From NCBI GenBank assembly GCA_965249035.1, contig CBDFKV010000007.1, positions 496,001 to 560,000 of the forward strand: a stretch of DNA of 64,000 nt, given 5' to 3'. Position numbers and translations under genes: made by a program. The notes beneath the pieces were generated by a model, which saw only the letters and a program-made list of their open reading frames with translations, had not been told where the DNA came from and made no database searches. The DNA is from CBDFKV01 sp965249035 (lineage in GTDB: Bacteria; Pseudomonadota; Gammaproteobacteria; Arenicellales; Poriferihabitantaceae). Positions 8,497 to 17,723 of this stretch are shown one piece after another (within the stretch, counting starts at the first letter, position 1; every line of letters starts with the position of its first letter).

Positions 8497-9672
8497 CTAG
8501 GCCCGTGACTCTAACATCTCAACACTGGGCAATACCTTACCCTCGAGAAACTCAAGGAACGACCCACCGCCGGTCGAAATATAAGAAATACGGTCTGAAA
8601 TATTGTATTTATCGACTGCCGCCAAGGTATCACCACCACCAGCAATTGAAAAGGCATCGGATTCTGCGATAGCTAGTCCCAAAACCTTGGTGCCTTTACC
8701 AAACTGATCAAACTCAAATACCCCTACCGGCCCGTTCCAAACAATGGTTCCCGCTACCTTCATCATTTCACCAAAACGAGCAGCGGTGTCGGGGCCGATA
8801 TCAAAGATAAAATCATCGTCTTCTACTTCATCCACCGATTTAACAGTCGCCTCGGCATCGGCCGAAAACTCCTTGCCTACCACTACATCTGTGGGAATCG
8901 GGATTTCACCGCCCTTCGCCTTAGCTGCCGCCATCAGCTTTCTAGCTTCCGGCACCAAATCTTCTTCATACAACGACTTACCGACGTTATAACCCGCAGC
9001 GGCGATAAACGTATTGGCAATACCGCCACCCGGGATGAGTTGGTCAACAATCTGTGACAGCGCATCAAGCACCGTCAACTTGGTCGATACTTTAGAGCCA
9101 CCGACTATTGCAGCCATTGGTCGTTTAGGATTATTAAGCGCCTTGCCCAAGGCATCCAATTCACCCGCCAGCAATGGACCTGCGCAAGCCACAGGTGCGT
9201 AAGTCCCAGCGCCATGGGTCGATGCTTGTGCCCGGTGCGCGGTACCAAAGGCATCCATCACATAAACGTCACACAGCGCGGCGTATTGTTGTGATAGACC
9301 GTCATCGTTGATTTTTTCGCCCACATTAAAACGGACATTCTCCAGCAACACCACGTCACCGTTGTTCATCGCTGGTGCGCTGCTCAGGTAGTCGGTAATT
9401 AGCGGAACGGTTTTGCCCAAGGCGTCACTGAGGTAATTCGCGACCGGTTGCATTGAAAACTCTGCTGCTGCCTCACCTTCAGTGGGGCGACCCAAGTGCG
9501 ACATGATCAGCACTTTTGCACCCGCTTCCATCGCATGACGAATGGTCGGCAGCGATGCTTTGATCCGGGCATCGGAGGTGACTTTGCCATCGGCAATCGG
9601 CACGTTTAAATCTTCCCGAATCAACACGCGTTTGCCTGCCAAATCGAGATCCGTCATTTTTATTACTGACAT
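8497..9672 (-). CDS. pgk: Phosphoglycerate kinase
   Basis: Reversible phosphoryl transfer between 1,3-bisphosphoglycerate and ADP. The 391-residue protein has the N-terminal KRVLIREDLNVP, the substrate loop LMSHLGRPTEGE, AAIVGGSKVSTKL and the nucleotide-binding GGGDTLAA with the C-terminal STGGGSFLEFLEGK. The ATG at 9672 is preceded by a GAGAGG Shine-Dalgarno. The gene is separated from gap by a terminator (9790-9825) and a long perfect inverted repeat (9696-9761), so its expression is partly uncoupled from gap. Confidence 0.96.
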   Translation of the reverse strand: MSVIKMTDLDLAGKRVLIREDLNVPIADGKVTSDARIKASLPTIRHAMEAGAKVLIMSHLGRPTEGEAAAEFSMQPVANYLSDALGKTVPLITDYLSSAPAMNNGDVVLLENVRFNVGEKINDDGLSQQYAALCDVYVMDAFGTAHRAQASTHGAGTYAPVACAGPLLAGELDALGKALNNPKRPMAAIVGGSKVSTKLTVLDALSQIVDQLIPGGGIANTFIAAAGYNVGKSLYEEDLVPEARKLMAAAKAKGGEIPIPTDVVVGKEFSADAEATVKSVDEVEDDDFIFDIGPDTAARFGEMMKVAGTIVWNGPVGVFEFDQFGKGTKVLGLAIAESDAFSIAGGGDTLAAVDKYNISDRISYISTGGGSFLEFLEGKVLPSVEMLESRA

Positions 9673-9695
9673 GGGAACCTCTCAAACAAAAGAAA

Positions 9696-9761
9696 ATTAA
9701 GTAAAACAAACGGCTTACTGCTGGGAAATGCGCTTGCCGTCACCCGTTTGTTTTACTTAAT
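9696..9761. repeat. 18-bp perfect inverted repeat in the pgk leader
   Basis: ATTAAGTAAAACAAACGG at 9696-9713 is exactly complementary to 9744-9761, with 30 bases between. It lies after the gap terminator (in transcription order) and 23 bases before the pgk start. As RNA it would form a long AT-rich hairpin in the pgk 5' leader; as DNA it could be an operator or a small mobile remnant. No T-tract follows, so it is not a standard terminator. Confidence 0.75.
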
Positions 9762-9789
9762 CATCTCTGTGAAACAATGATCTATCCAT

Positions 9790-9825
9790 AAAAAAGGTGG
9801 GCGCCCGTCAGACGAGTGCCCACCT
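9790..9825 (-). terminator. Rho-independent terminator after gap
   Basis: Minus strand: AGGTGGGC pairs with GCCCACCT over eight bases, with a smaller inner GTC/GAC pairing, followed by six T. It sits 23 bases past the gap stop and splits the cluster into a tkt-gap and a pgk-pyk-fba unit. Confidence 0.85.
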
Positions 9826-9847
9826 ATATTTAAGCGTACAAAGCCAC

Positions 9848-10849
9848 CTATTTCGCGTTCATCGCAGCGACGGTCGTATCGAGCATGCGGTTTGAGAAAC
9901 CCCACTCATTATCATACCAAGAACACACTTTAACCAAAGTGCCGCCGGTAACTCGGGTCATGCCCGCATCAAAGTTTGACGTGGTCGATGTGTGATTAAA
10001 GTCGATTGAAACCAACGGCGCATCGTTATACGCCAGAATCTTGCCATCAGCTGCTTTCTTCATCACCTCGTTGATTTCCTCAACGCTGGTCTCACGCGCG
10101 GCAACGAAACATAAATCAACCAAAGAAACGTTAATGGTAGGAACGCGAACCGAAAAACCATCCAGTTTGCCGTTCAACTCGGGTAACACTAAGCCAACCG
10201 CTGCCGCCGCACCCGTTTTAGTTGGGATCATCGACATCGTCGCTGAACGCGCACGACGCAAATCAGAATGATAGACGTCGGTCAACACCTGATCGTTGGT
10301 ATAAGCGTGGATCGTGGTCATCAAACCATGTACCACACCCATCTTTTCGTGCAGTGGCTTAACCATCGGTGCCAAGCAGTTAGTGGTGCATGAAGCGTTA
10401 GAGATAATCGTATCTGACGATTTTAAAATCTCTTCATTCACGCCATAGACTACCGTTGCATCGATATCAGAACCACCTGGAGCAGAAATGATGACTTTCT
10501 TGGCGCCGCCTTTGATGTGCAAGCCAGCGGTATCTTTAGAACGGAAAAAGCCTGTGCACTCATGAACCACATCAACACCGAGCTTGCCCCACGGCAACTT
10601 GGCTGGATCGCGCTCAGAAAACACCTTGATACGATCACCGTTAACGATCATATCATCTCCATCAACTTCGACAGTGCCGGGAAAGCGGCCATGGGCCGTA
10701 TCGTATTGGGTTAAATGTGCATTGGTGTTGGCATCGCCCAAATCATTGATCGCAACGATTTGAATGTCATCGCGGTCAGATTCATACACAGCACGAAGGA
10801 TATTTCGACCGATGCGGCCATATCCGTTAATTGCGACTTTTATTGTCAT
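9848..10849 (-). CDS. gap: Glyceraldehyde-3-phosphate dehydrogenase, type I
   Basis: Oxidises and phosphorylates glyceraldehyde-3-phosphate with NAD(P). The 333-residue protein starts with the Rossmann fingerprint VAINGYGRIGRN and has the active-site SNASCTTNCLAP with Cys154, HAYTNDQVLTD, RRARSATMSMIPTKTGAA and CSWYDNEWGFSNRM. All are canonical. It lies 69 bases after tkt with no terminator between, so the two are probably one transcript; a strong terminator follows gap. Confidence 0.97.
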   Translation of the reverse strand: MTIKVAINGYGRIGRNILRAVYESDRDDIQIVAINDLGDANTNAHLTQYDTAHGRFPGTVEVDGDDMIVNGDRIKVFSERDPAKLPWGKLGVDVVHECTGFFRSKDTAGLHIKGGAKKVIISAPGGSDIDATVVYGVNEEILKSSDTIISNASCTTNCLAPMVKPLHEKMGVVHGLMTTIHAYTNDQVLTDVYHSDLRRARSATMSMIPTKTGAAAAVGLVLPELNGKLDGFSVRVPTINVSLVDLCFVAARETSVEEINEVMKKAADGKILAYNDAPLVSIDFNHTSTTSNFDAGMTRVTGGTLVKVCSWYDNEWGFSNRMLDTTVAAMNAK

Positions 10850-10918
10850 AGGATGATCTCCGATTAAGAGGATTTATTAGATTAAAAATGGAATTTAGAA
10901 AATGGGTATAAAACTTGT

Positions 10919-12907
10919 CTATGCGATTACTTCGTTGACCGCCGCCACTACGGCTTCGGTAGTGATTCCAAAATGCTTAAATAACTCTCCGGCTGGCGCG
11001 GACTCACCAAAGGTATTGACCCCAATGGTTTTACCACTCAAGCCAGCATATCCGGCCCAACTGTTGGTAACGCCGGCTTCAACCGTAACGCGCGCGGTCA
11101 CTGTGGCTGGCAATACTGACGCCTTGTACGCTTCATCTTGCGCCTCAAACCGATCGACTGAAGGCATCGAAACGACACGCACCGAATCGCCTAATTGTAC
11201 CGCAGCTTCTACCGCTAAAGCGACTTCTGAACCGGTTGCAATGATAATTGCTTTGGGTGTACCGACGCTGTCTTTTAGTACATAGCCACCACGATTGATC
11301 GCTTCGATTTGCTCAGCACTTCGGTCTTGGTGCGTCAGATTTTGGCGAGACAAGATTAAAGAATAGGGCATAGCCATTGATTCACAAGCATTTTTCCAGG
11401 CAACAGCCGTTTCAACCCCGTCACAAGGCCGCCAAACCGACATATTCGGAATCATGCGCAGCGTTGCCGTTTGCTCAACTGGCTGGTGCGTCGGGCCATC
11501 CTCACCCAAACCAATCGAATCATGGGTAAACACATACGTCCCAGGCTGCTTCATCAAAGCTGCCATTCTGAGGCCATTGCGCGCATATTCAGAAAACATC
11601 AAAAATGTCGCGCCGTAGGCTTTAAATCCACCGTGCAAGGCAATACCATTCATGATCGCAGACATACCAAACTCACGCACGCCATAGTTGATATAGTTGC
11701 CAGCGGCATCATCAAAAATGGCTTTAGAGCCCGACCAAATGGTTAAGTTTGATCCGGCCAAGTCTGCCGAACCCCCTAAGAATTCTGGCAATAATGGGCC
11801 GTAGCCATTGAGTGCATTCTGCGACGCTTTACGCGTTGGAATGGATGCAGCCGCATCAACAGTCGCTTGAATATAAGCATTGGCGCCTGCTTCCCAATCA
11901 GCGGGCATGTCGCCAGCAAGACGGCGATTTAATTCAGCCGCCTGCTCGGGATGAGCAGCTTGATATGCAGAGAAGCGATCTTCCCAGTCACTTTGTGCTG
12001 CGGCGCCTGCAGCTTTGCCACTCCAGGCATCCATAATGTCGGCAGGAATGTCAAAAGGGCCATGCTCCCAGCCCAGCGCTTTGCGTGTCAGCACAATTTC
12101 GTCTTCACCCAACGGCGCACCGTGACAATCCTCTTTGCCCGATTTGTTGGGCGAGCCAAAACCAATCACGGTCTTGCAGCAAATCAATGTCGGCTTATCG
12201 CTGACGGCTTGCGCTTCTTCAATGGCTTTTTTGATCGCACCAGCGTCGTGCCCATCAACATCACGAACGACGTGCCAACGGTAGGCTTCAAATCGTGCAG
12301 GCGTATCATCGGTAAACCAACCTTCGACTTCACCGTCGATTGAAATACCATTGTCGTCCCAAAATGCCACTAACTTGCCCAGCTTTAAAGTACCCGCCAA
12401 TGAACACGCTTCGTGCGAAATTCCTTCCATCATGCAGCCATCACCCATAAACACGTAGGTGTTATGGTCAATAATCTCGTGGCCAGGACGGTTAAACTGT
12501 GCTCCAAGGGTTTTTTCTGCAATCGCCATACCCACCGCGTTGCTGATGCCCTGCCCCAATGGGCCGGTGGTGGTTTCTACTCCGGGCGCATAGCCATATT
12601 CCGGATGGCCGGGTGTTTTAGAGTGTAGCTGACGGAATTGCTTGAGATCGTCAATGCTAAGGTCGTAACCACTCAAGTGCAGCAGTGAATAAATCAGCAT
12701 CGAACCGTGACCATTGGACAGCACGAAGCGATCACGATCCGCCCATTTTGGATTAGTCGGGTTATGCTGCAGGAAATCACCCCATAGCACTTCGGCAATA
12801 TCTGCCATGCCCATCGGCGCGCCCGGGTGGCCTGAATTAGCCTTCTGAACCGCATCCATGCTCAGTGCACGGATAGCATTAGCTTTATCCCGTCTTGATA
12901 TTGTCAT
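10919..12907 (-). CDS. tkt: Transketolase
   Basis: Thiamine-diphosphate enzyme transferring two-carbon ketol units in the non-oxidative pentose phosphate pathway. From the ATG at 12907 it is 662 residues (MTISRRDKANAIRALSMDAV), almost exactly the family length. A TTG five codons upstream is also in frame, but GAGG nine bases before the ATG supports 12907. Visible motifs are SGHPGAPMGMAD, GDGCMMEGISHEA (ThDP/metal binding) and SIGLGEDGPTHQP. It is the first gene of the glycolytic cluster. Confidence 0.96.
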   Translation of the reverse strand: MTISRRDKANAIRALSMDAVQKANSGHPGAPMGMADIAEVLWGDFLQHNPTNPKWADRDRFVLSNGHGSMLIYSLLHLSGYDLSIDDLKQFRQLHSKTPGHPEYGYAPGVETTTGPLGQGISNAVGMAIAEKTLGAQFNRPGHEIIDHNTYVFMGDGCMMEGISHEACSLAGTLKLGKLVAFWDDNGISIDGEVEGWFTDDTPARFEAYRWHVVRDVDGHDAGAIKKAIEEAQAVSDKPTLICCKTVIGFGSPNKSGKEDCHGAPLGEDEIVLTRKALGWEHGPFDIPADIMDAWSGKAAGAAAQSDWEDRFSAYQAAHPEQAAELNRRLAGDMPADWEAGANAYIQATVDAAASIPTRKASQNALNGYGPLLPEFLGGSADLAGSNLTIWSGSKAIFDDAAGNYINYGVREFGMSAIMNGIALHGGFKAYGATFLMFSEYARNGLRMAALMKQPGTYVFTHDSIGLGEDGPTHQPVEQTATLRMIPNMSVWRPCDGVETAVAWKNACESMAMPYSLILSRQNLTHQDRSAEQIEAINRGGYVLKDSVGTPKAIIIATGSEVALAVEAAVQLGDSVRVVSMPSVDRFEAQDEAYKASVLPATVTARVTVEAGVTNSWAGYAGLSGKTIGVNTFGESAPAGELFKHFGITTEAVVAAVNEVIA

Positions 12908-12922
12908 ACTCAGCTTCCTCAA

Positions 12923-13311
12923 GATTTATAAAAGTGTTCGCAGCGACGAATTGGTTCTCGCTGCATGAATTGGGTTGGGTTTGGTGCCTGATCGGCGTGA
13001 GCTAAACCCTTTAGATGCGCCGGGGTAATCTCTTGGACAAGCCCGCGAATCATCATCTGCCGCGGCACTATGCCTGTTGGCGGTGTCGAACTGAAATTAG
13101 TATTTCTAATCAAAATGAAAACCTTTGCTTATCGATTAGAGATGATTTGGTTCTGACCCATGCGCGCCAATGCCTTCAGATGAATGTGCGCTGATTATGG
13201 CTGAACGCCTCGCCAAAACGCATACCTCAGAAAGCATAGGGTTTGACGCTGTATGGGGATACTCGGTAGCTAAGGTGCCGATAATCTCGGAACTGAACGT
13301 GCTAGGTATTT
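12923..13311. other. Intergenic region upstream of tkt
   Basis: About 390 bases without a convincing gene. A minus-strand frame at 12919-13113 (64 codons, TTG start) and a plus-strand frame from 13170 that runs into the phosphatase gene show no family motifs. The region should hold the tkt promoter. A short dyad (ATTAG, AAATA, CTAAT) lies near 13096-13110 on the minus strand. Nothing else was recognised. Confidence 0.4.
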
Positions 13312-13905
13312 TTAAGCGGATGCACGATTATGGAACACTAGCATGGGTGGCCAGCCTTCGCCAATCAGGCGCACACGGGATAGACACGCTGGTGGCACTT
13401 CAAACCGTAAATGGGCAGATGATTCAACTGCCAGTGCTGAGCCAAGTAACACCCGCATCGGCGTACCGTGGGTAACGATCAAGATTTTTTTGCCCGCTGA
13501 CTCTTGACAAACTTTACGCCACTGGGCGGTCAGCCGTGCCTGAAACGACTCATATTCTTCGGCACCCTCAAGTGCATTCTGTTCCGGGTCGAGCATAAAT
13601 TGCTCAAAGGCCTGCGGATTTTGATCGACGATGGTTGAAACCAATTGATTCTGCCAGCACCCATAGTGATAGTCCTGAAAGCCGGCCCGCAGTTTGCAAG
13701 GGATATGCTGTTTGCGAGCAATCGAGCGGGCGAAACTAGCGGTGCGCTGTAAAGTTGAGCTATAGATAATGTCGTAGCGCTCACCCGCTAAAGCATCCAT
13801 CATCGCCCGCTTGTCGCTGGCACATTTATCATTATGTTGCCCAACAAAGCGTGGCTCAGCATCCGCTGGACCGGCATGCCGAATGAGATCGATTTGAGTA
13901 TTCAA
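13312..13905 (-). CDS. Histidine phosphatase family protein
   Basis: A 197-residue phosphoglycerate-mutase-like phosphatase. Arg9-His10 in LIRHAGP is the phospho-acceptor motif, Arg54 in STLQRT and His146 in IVTHGTPM complete the phosphate pocket. The segment FQDYHYGCWQN resembles the FGxWEG region of CobC/alpha-ribazole phosphatase-type members, with Asp where Glu is usual. Substrate cannot be told from sequence: alpha-ribazole phosphate, a sugar phosphate or a broad-range role are all possible. No cobalamin genes are adjacent. It lies between tkt and the beta-CASP hydrolase on the same strand. Confidence 0.8.
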   Translation of the reverse strand: MNTQIDLIRHAGPADAEPRFVGQHNDKCASDKRAMMDALAGERYDIIYSSTLQRTASFARSIARKQHIPCKLRAGFQDYHYGCWQNQLVSTIVDQNPQAFEQFMLDPEQNALEGAEEYESFQARLTAQWRKVCQESAGKKILIVTHGTPMRVLLGSALAVESSAHLRFEVPPACLSRVRLIGEGWPPMLVFHNRASA

Positions 13906-13996
13906 AGGGTTAGGAGTGTCCTAGATTAGAGGTGAAGATAAAAATACGCAGGCTTTCGCAATGGCTTGAAAAGGGATGAGCTAAACGTGCTTATAC

Positions 13997-15394
13997 CTAA
14001 AGCTGAGCTAAGTCGATCCGATCACCAATACGAGGAATTTCTGTGGTAAAGCCAAGGTCAGCTTCAACTTTTTCAGCTAGCATTTCGGAGGCGTCGTCTT
14101 CGCCGTGAATGATGGCGATATGCGGTTTGCTCTCAAAGCCACCTAACCACCGCAGCAAGTCTGTCTGATCCGCGTGCGCGGATAGACCGCCAACCGTATG
14201 AATCGTTGCTTTCACTGGGAATGTTTTCCGGTGGATGCGAATTTCTTCAGCGCCATCAACCAAACGCCGCCCAAGTGTGCCGTGCCCTTGATAGCCAACT
14301 ATTACCAAATGTGCTTTAGGATCACCGATATTGAACTTCAAATGATGCAAAATCCGGCCGCCGCTCATCATGCCACTACCGGCAATAATAATCGCGTGGT
14401 CATGCACTTTATTGATCGCTTTGGACTGATCCGGTGTGCGGGTGAATTTCAGATTAGGTAAGGGCGGCATTTCATTAATATGACGACGCAAACGGGTCGT
14501 TTCCTCATCATACAAATGCGGATAATCCCAGTAAATTTTACTCGCTTCAATTGCCATGGGACTGTTGAGAAAAATCTTCCATTTCTGCAGCTGCCATTCA
14601 TCAAAATGAGTGCCAAGGTGGTAAATAATCTCTTGGCTACGACCGACAGCAAACGCTGGAATGAGAATGTTACCCCCTTCTTTGCTGGCCATCTGGATAA
14701 TTTCGCCAATTTCCTTGATAGTTTCTGCGCGGTCGCGGTGCAAACGATTGCCATAGGTGCTTTCGACCAGCACCAAGTCAGCATCAGGAATGGTCGCCAG
14801 ATCATTCAGAATCGGTGAATCGTACTGGCCAAGATCGCCACTAAACACAAACTTCTTTTTGAGGTCACCTTCAGTCAACCACACTTCGACGATACAAGAC
14901 CCTAAAATATGGCCGGCATCACGAAACTGGACTTCAACTCCAGGCAGTATCTCGCGCTTTTCGAAATACATCAGACCATCAAAGTGATCCAACGCCCGTT
15001 TGGCATCCTCCGCTCCATACAGCAACTCTACCAATGGCTTGTTGTTCAGCTCACGCCAGCGATTTTCGTTGCGGTTATCTTCTTCTTGAATGTGCGCAGC
15101 ATCCTTAAGCATGACTTTACTAAGGTCGTAAGTGGCGTTATGCGCGAAAATCTTACCGCGATAACCACGACGTACCAATAGGGGTAAGCGACCAGAATGA
15201 TCAATATGGGCATGGCTTAATACGACCGCGTCAATGGTCTTCGGATCGAATGGAAATGCCTCGTGATTTAGTGCTCGCGCTTTGCGACTGCCCTGAATCA
15301 TACCGCAGTCAAACAAAACACTATAACCATTCACATGCAAGATATGACAAGAGCCAGTGACTCGATCGGCAGCGCCGTAGAATTCTATTTCCAT
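13997..15394 (-). CDS. Metallo-beta-lactamase fold, beta-CASP RNA-processing type hydrolase
   Basis: A 465-residue cytoplasmic metallo-hydrolase. The zinc motif HAHIDH is at residues 61-66, a further metal region at FRDAGHILGS, the beta-CASP part includes LVESTYGNRLHRDR and GSGMMSGGRILHHL, and the C-terminal RMMBL part carries GGLSAHADQTDLLRWL. These features group it with the CPSF73/YSH1-like bacterial proteins annotated as RNA-specific exonucleases. The cellular RNA substrate is unknown. It is a single gene with short spacing on both sides. Confidence 0.85.
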   Translation of the reverse strand: MEIEFYGAADRVTGSCHILHVNGYSVLFDCGMIQGSRKARALNHEAFPFDPKTIDAVVLSHAHIDHSGRLPLLVRRGYRGKIFAHNATYDLSKVMLKDAAHIQEEDNRNENRWRELNNKPLVELLYGAEDAKRALDHFDGLMYFEKREILPGVEVQFRDAGHILGSCIVEVWLTEGDLKKKFVFSGDLGQYDSPILNDLATIPDADLVLVESTYGNRLHRDRAETIKEIGEIIQMASKEGGNILIPAFAVGRSQEIIYHLGTHFDEWQLQKWKIFLNSPMAIEASKIYWDYPHLYDEETTRLRRHINEMPPLPNLKFTRTPDQSKAINKVHDHAIIIAGSGMMSGGRILHHLKFNIGDPKAHLVIVGYQGHGTLGRRLVDGAEEIRIHRKTFPVKATIHTVGGLSAHADQTDLLRWLGGFESKPHIAIIHGEDDASEMLAEKVEADLGFTTEIPRIGDRIDLAQL

Positions 15395-15465
15395 ACTGTT
15401 CGTAGAGTGTCTAAGTTTAAAGTGGATTTAGGCAGGGATGGTAATGCGCGGGGATCAAACAAGAA

Positions 15466-15495
15466 TCAAATAAACCCGCTGCTTGCAAGCAGCGG
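15466..15495 (-). terminator. Palindromic terminator-like hairpin after bioY
   Basis: CCGCTGCTTGCAAGCAGCGG at 15476-15495 is a perfect 20-bp palindrome; on the minus strand it folds as a seven-pair GC-rich stem followed by GTTTATTTGATT. A second dyad, TGACCAA/TTGGTCA, is at 15541-15559. Both lie between the bioY stop and the next gene. The T-tract is imperfect, so termination is likely but not certain. Confidence 0.5.
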
Positions 15496-15574
15496 TGTGA
15501 ATATTGATGGCATTCTCGACAGATTAAAAATCAATGCGAATGACCAATACGGTTGGTCAGTCTAGCGAGCAACT

Positions 15575-16171
15575 TTAGCGGCGAACTTGCTTCCATATTG
15601 CCGGCAATAACAATGCAGCTATGCCTATCTTTAATGCATCTCCGAGCAAAAATGGAACGATCCCTGAAGCCAATACTTTACTGCTCCAGCCGAATAAGGT
15701 TCCCAACCAAGCCAGACCCAACGAGTAGATGATGATATTGCCGATTATCATGGTCATGATGGTCGTGCTCCAACGACGGCCCCAGCCTTGTTCAGCCAAC
15801 CAACCAGTCGCTACTGCAGCGACTAAAAACCCAGCCAGATAACCACCGGTGGGTCCCGCCATGTACAACAAACCCACACCTCTTTCGGGAGTGCCGGAAA
15901 ATACCGGCAAGCCCATCGCTCCTTCGGCTAGATACAATGCAATGGTAGCAGCCCCCAAACGTGGCCCCATAGTGATGCCAATCAGCAACACCACCAAGGT
16001 TTGCATGGTCACTGGAACGGGATAAAACGGGATGGCAACTTTTGCGGAAATAGTCAATGCGAGTGAGCCAACGATCGCCAGGATTACGTTGCGAACCCAG
16101 CTGGAACTGGTATCAGGCCATAGAGTATCAACTAGATTGAGTGAAGGATTAGCGGTCAGTTTGGCAGTCAT
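15575..16171 (-). CDS. bioY: Biotin transporter S component BioY
   Basis: Membrane-embedded biotin-binding component of ECF-type uptake, or a stand-alone transporter where, as here, no bioM/bioN is nearby. From the ATG at 16171 the product is 198 residues with about six membrane segments. Family motifs PFYPVPVTMQTLVVLLIG, AAIALYL-like helix and MAGPTGGYLAGF are clear. A longer frame reaches 16288 but that part overlaps lnt and has no BioY similarity. It would serve biotin to the acetyl- and propionyl-CoA carboxylases encoded in this window. Confidence 0.9.
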   Translation of the reverse strand: MTAKLTANPSLNLVDTLWPDTSSSWVRNVILAIVGSLALTISAKVAIPFYPVPVTMQTLVVLLIGITMGPRLGAATIALYLAEGAMGLPVFSGTPERGVGLLYMAGPTGGYLAGFLVAAVATGWLAEQGWGRRWSTTIMTMIIGNIIIYSLGLAWLGTLFGWSSKVLASGIVPFLLGDALKIGIAALLLPAIWKQVRR

Positions 16172-16211
16172 AGTGCTTTGTATAGGGGGCTGGTCATCAA
16201 TTAGCGCGTGA

Positions 16212-17723
16212 TTATAGCGATCTTTCTCGCCTGATATAAGCGATAAATAGTAGCAACGCCAGAAACGCCAAGGTTGGCCATTCGCCAAAGCGCATATAAG
16301 GCGTGGTACCGGTCATGCCCTTGACTTGCTGGCGTAAAACTGCAGGCTCAAATTGTGGGGCAATTTGCTCAACCTCACCATCCGCACCGATAAAGGTGGA
16401 CAAGCCGCTATTTGATACCCGCACCATCGGCCTCCCAGTTTCCAAGCTGCGCATGCGCGCCATTTCAAGCCGCTGGTGCGGTGCGAATGAGTCGCCAAAC
16501 CAGGCATCTTCACTGATATTAACCAACACTTCACTGGCATGGGTCAGATGGCGCCAATCAGCGGGGAAGGCATCTTCGTAGCAAATGGAGAGCTGTAGCG
16601 GCACACCATGGCTGCTTAGCGGTGGCTGATCTTTCTGCCAAGCCGAAAAATCCGACATAGGGATTTGTAACGACTCCATCAACCCTGCCAACAACCACTG
16701 CAAGGGAAAGTAATCACCAAACGGAACCAAGTGTTGCTTACGATAGGACTGGGTGCCGTTTTGGTTAAGCAATACCGCTGAGTTATAGAACTTCTGCTCA
16801 CCACTTCCGCCATCACGTGCGCCATCCGAGTTAACTTCAACGCCACCCCATAATATGTCCGCCGGTAAAGCCTGCATCGCGGCAAGGTAGTCCAGCGGCA
16901 AGGTATTGATCGCTTGAGGAATGGCGCCTTCCGGCCATACGATCAAATCAACATCGTCAATTGCCGTGCTTTCCGTTAAATAGGCTTGGCGAATCACTGC
17001 AGCCTGCCCCGCCCGCCACTTATCGGCCAGTGAGATATTAAGTTGCACAGCCGCCACCTTGAGTGATTTGCCGCTGGCTTGAGTCCAGCTCATGTTTTTC
17101 ACTTGGGGCATCACGGGTATGACAAAAACCGCGACCACCAAAACTACCAGCACCAAATTCAAGCGGTAGCGGAAGGCCGCTAACGCACCCGCGACACAGG
17201 CAACTATCGCACTCAAGCCAGTGACACCCAGCACTGGCGCATACGCACTAAGCGAGGTATCAATGGCAGAATAGCCCGCACTCAGCCACGGGAATCCCGT
17301 CAATATCCAACCTCGGAGCCATTCGGCCAACACCCATAAGGCGGGAGCCACCACCAAAATACTAACCCGGGGCTGAACGGACGCAAATACGGTTTTATGA
17401 ACCAAGGTTGCCAACACGGGAAACGTCGCTAATAAGCCGACGAACAAAATCACCGCGATCACCGCCATCGCTGGAATCATATTGCCAAACGTCACCATGC
17501 TGACGTAAACCCAGGATACGCCCAGGCCGAATGCGGTCAGCCCAAACAAAGCGCTCAGTATCAGTGCTGGCTTCAAGCTTTGATCGTGAACCAGATAGAA
17601 ATAGATTGCCAAGCTCAGCAAGCTTGCCGAAAAGAACCCAAACGGCGCAAATCCCAGTGGGTAAAGCCCGCCAGCGATAACGGCTAACAGCCAGTAGAGG
17701 GGTTTATTAGTCCTCGTCAACAT
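16212..17723 (-). CDS. lnt: Apolipoprotein N-acyltransferase
   Basis: Final step of lipoprotein maturation: N-acylates the N-terminal diacylglyceryl-cysteine in the inner membrane. The 503-residue protein has several N-terminal membrane helices and a periplasmic nitrilase-like domain with the expected Glu (WPEGAIP), Lys (YRKQHLVPFGDYFP) and Cys (LSICYEDAFP), plus a C-terminal membrane helix. I chose the ATG at 17723 (MLTRTNKPLYWLL) over an in-frame TTG at 17741; either overlaps the end of ybeY, so translation is coupled. Part of phoH-ybeY-lnt. Confidence 0.93.
   Translation of the reverse strand: MLTRTNKPLYWLLAVIAGGLYPLGFAPFGFFSASLLSLAIYFYLVHDQSLKPALILSALFGLTAFGLGVSWVYVSMVTFGNMIPAMAVIAVILFVGLLATFPVLATLVHKTVFASVQPRVSILVVAPALWVLAEWLRGWILTGFPWLSAGYSAIDTSLSAYAPVLGVTGLSAIVACVAGALAAFRYRLNLVLVVLVVAVFVIPVMPQVKNMSWTQASGKSLKVAAVQLNISLADKWRAGQAAVIRQAYLTESTAIDDVDLIVWPEGAIPQAINTLPLDYLAAMQALPADILWGGVEVNSDGARDGGSGEQKFYNSAVLLNQNGTQSYRKQHLVPFGDYFPLQWLLAGLMESLQIPMSDFSAWQKDQPPLSSHGVPLQLSICYEDAFPADWRHLTHASEVLVNISEDAWFGDSFAPHQRLEMARMRSLETGRPMVRVSNSGLSTFIGADGEVEQIAPQFEPAVLRQQVKGMTGTTPYMRFGEWPTLAFLALLLFIAYIRRERSL

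Noticed and set aside
12919..13113. 64-codon minus-strand frame upstream of tkt
   Set aside because: TTG start, no recognisable family, overlaps the tkt start and contains the tkt ribosome site region; better read as leader.
13170..13475. Plus-strand frame of 101 codons near the tkt promoter
   Set aside because: More than half lies antisense to the histidine phosphatase gene and no domain is visible.
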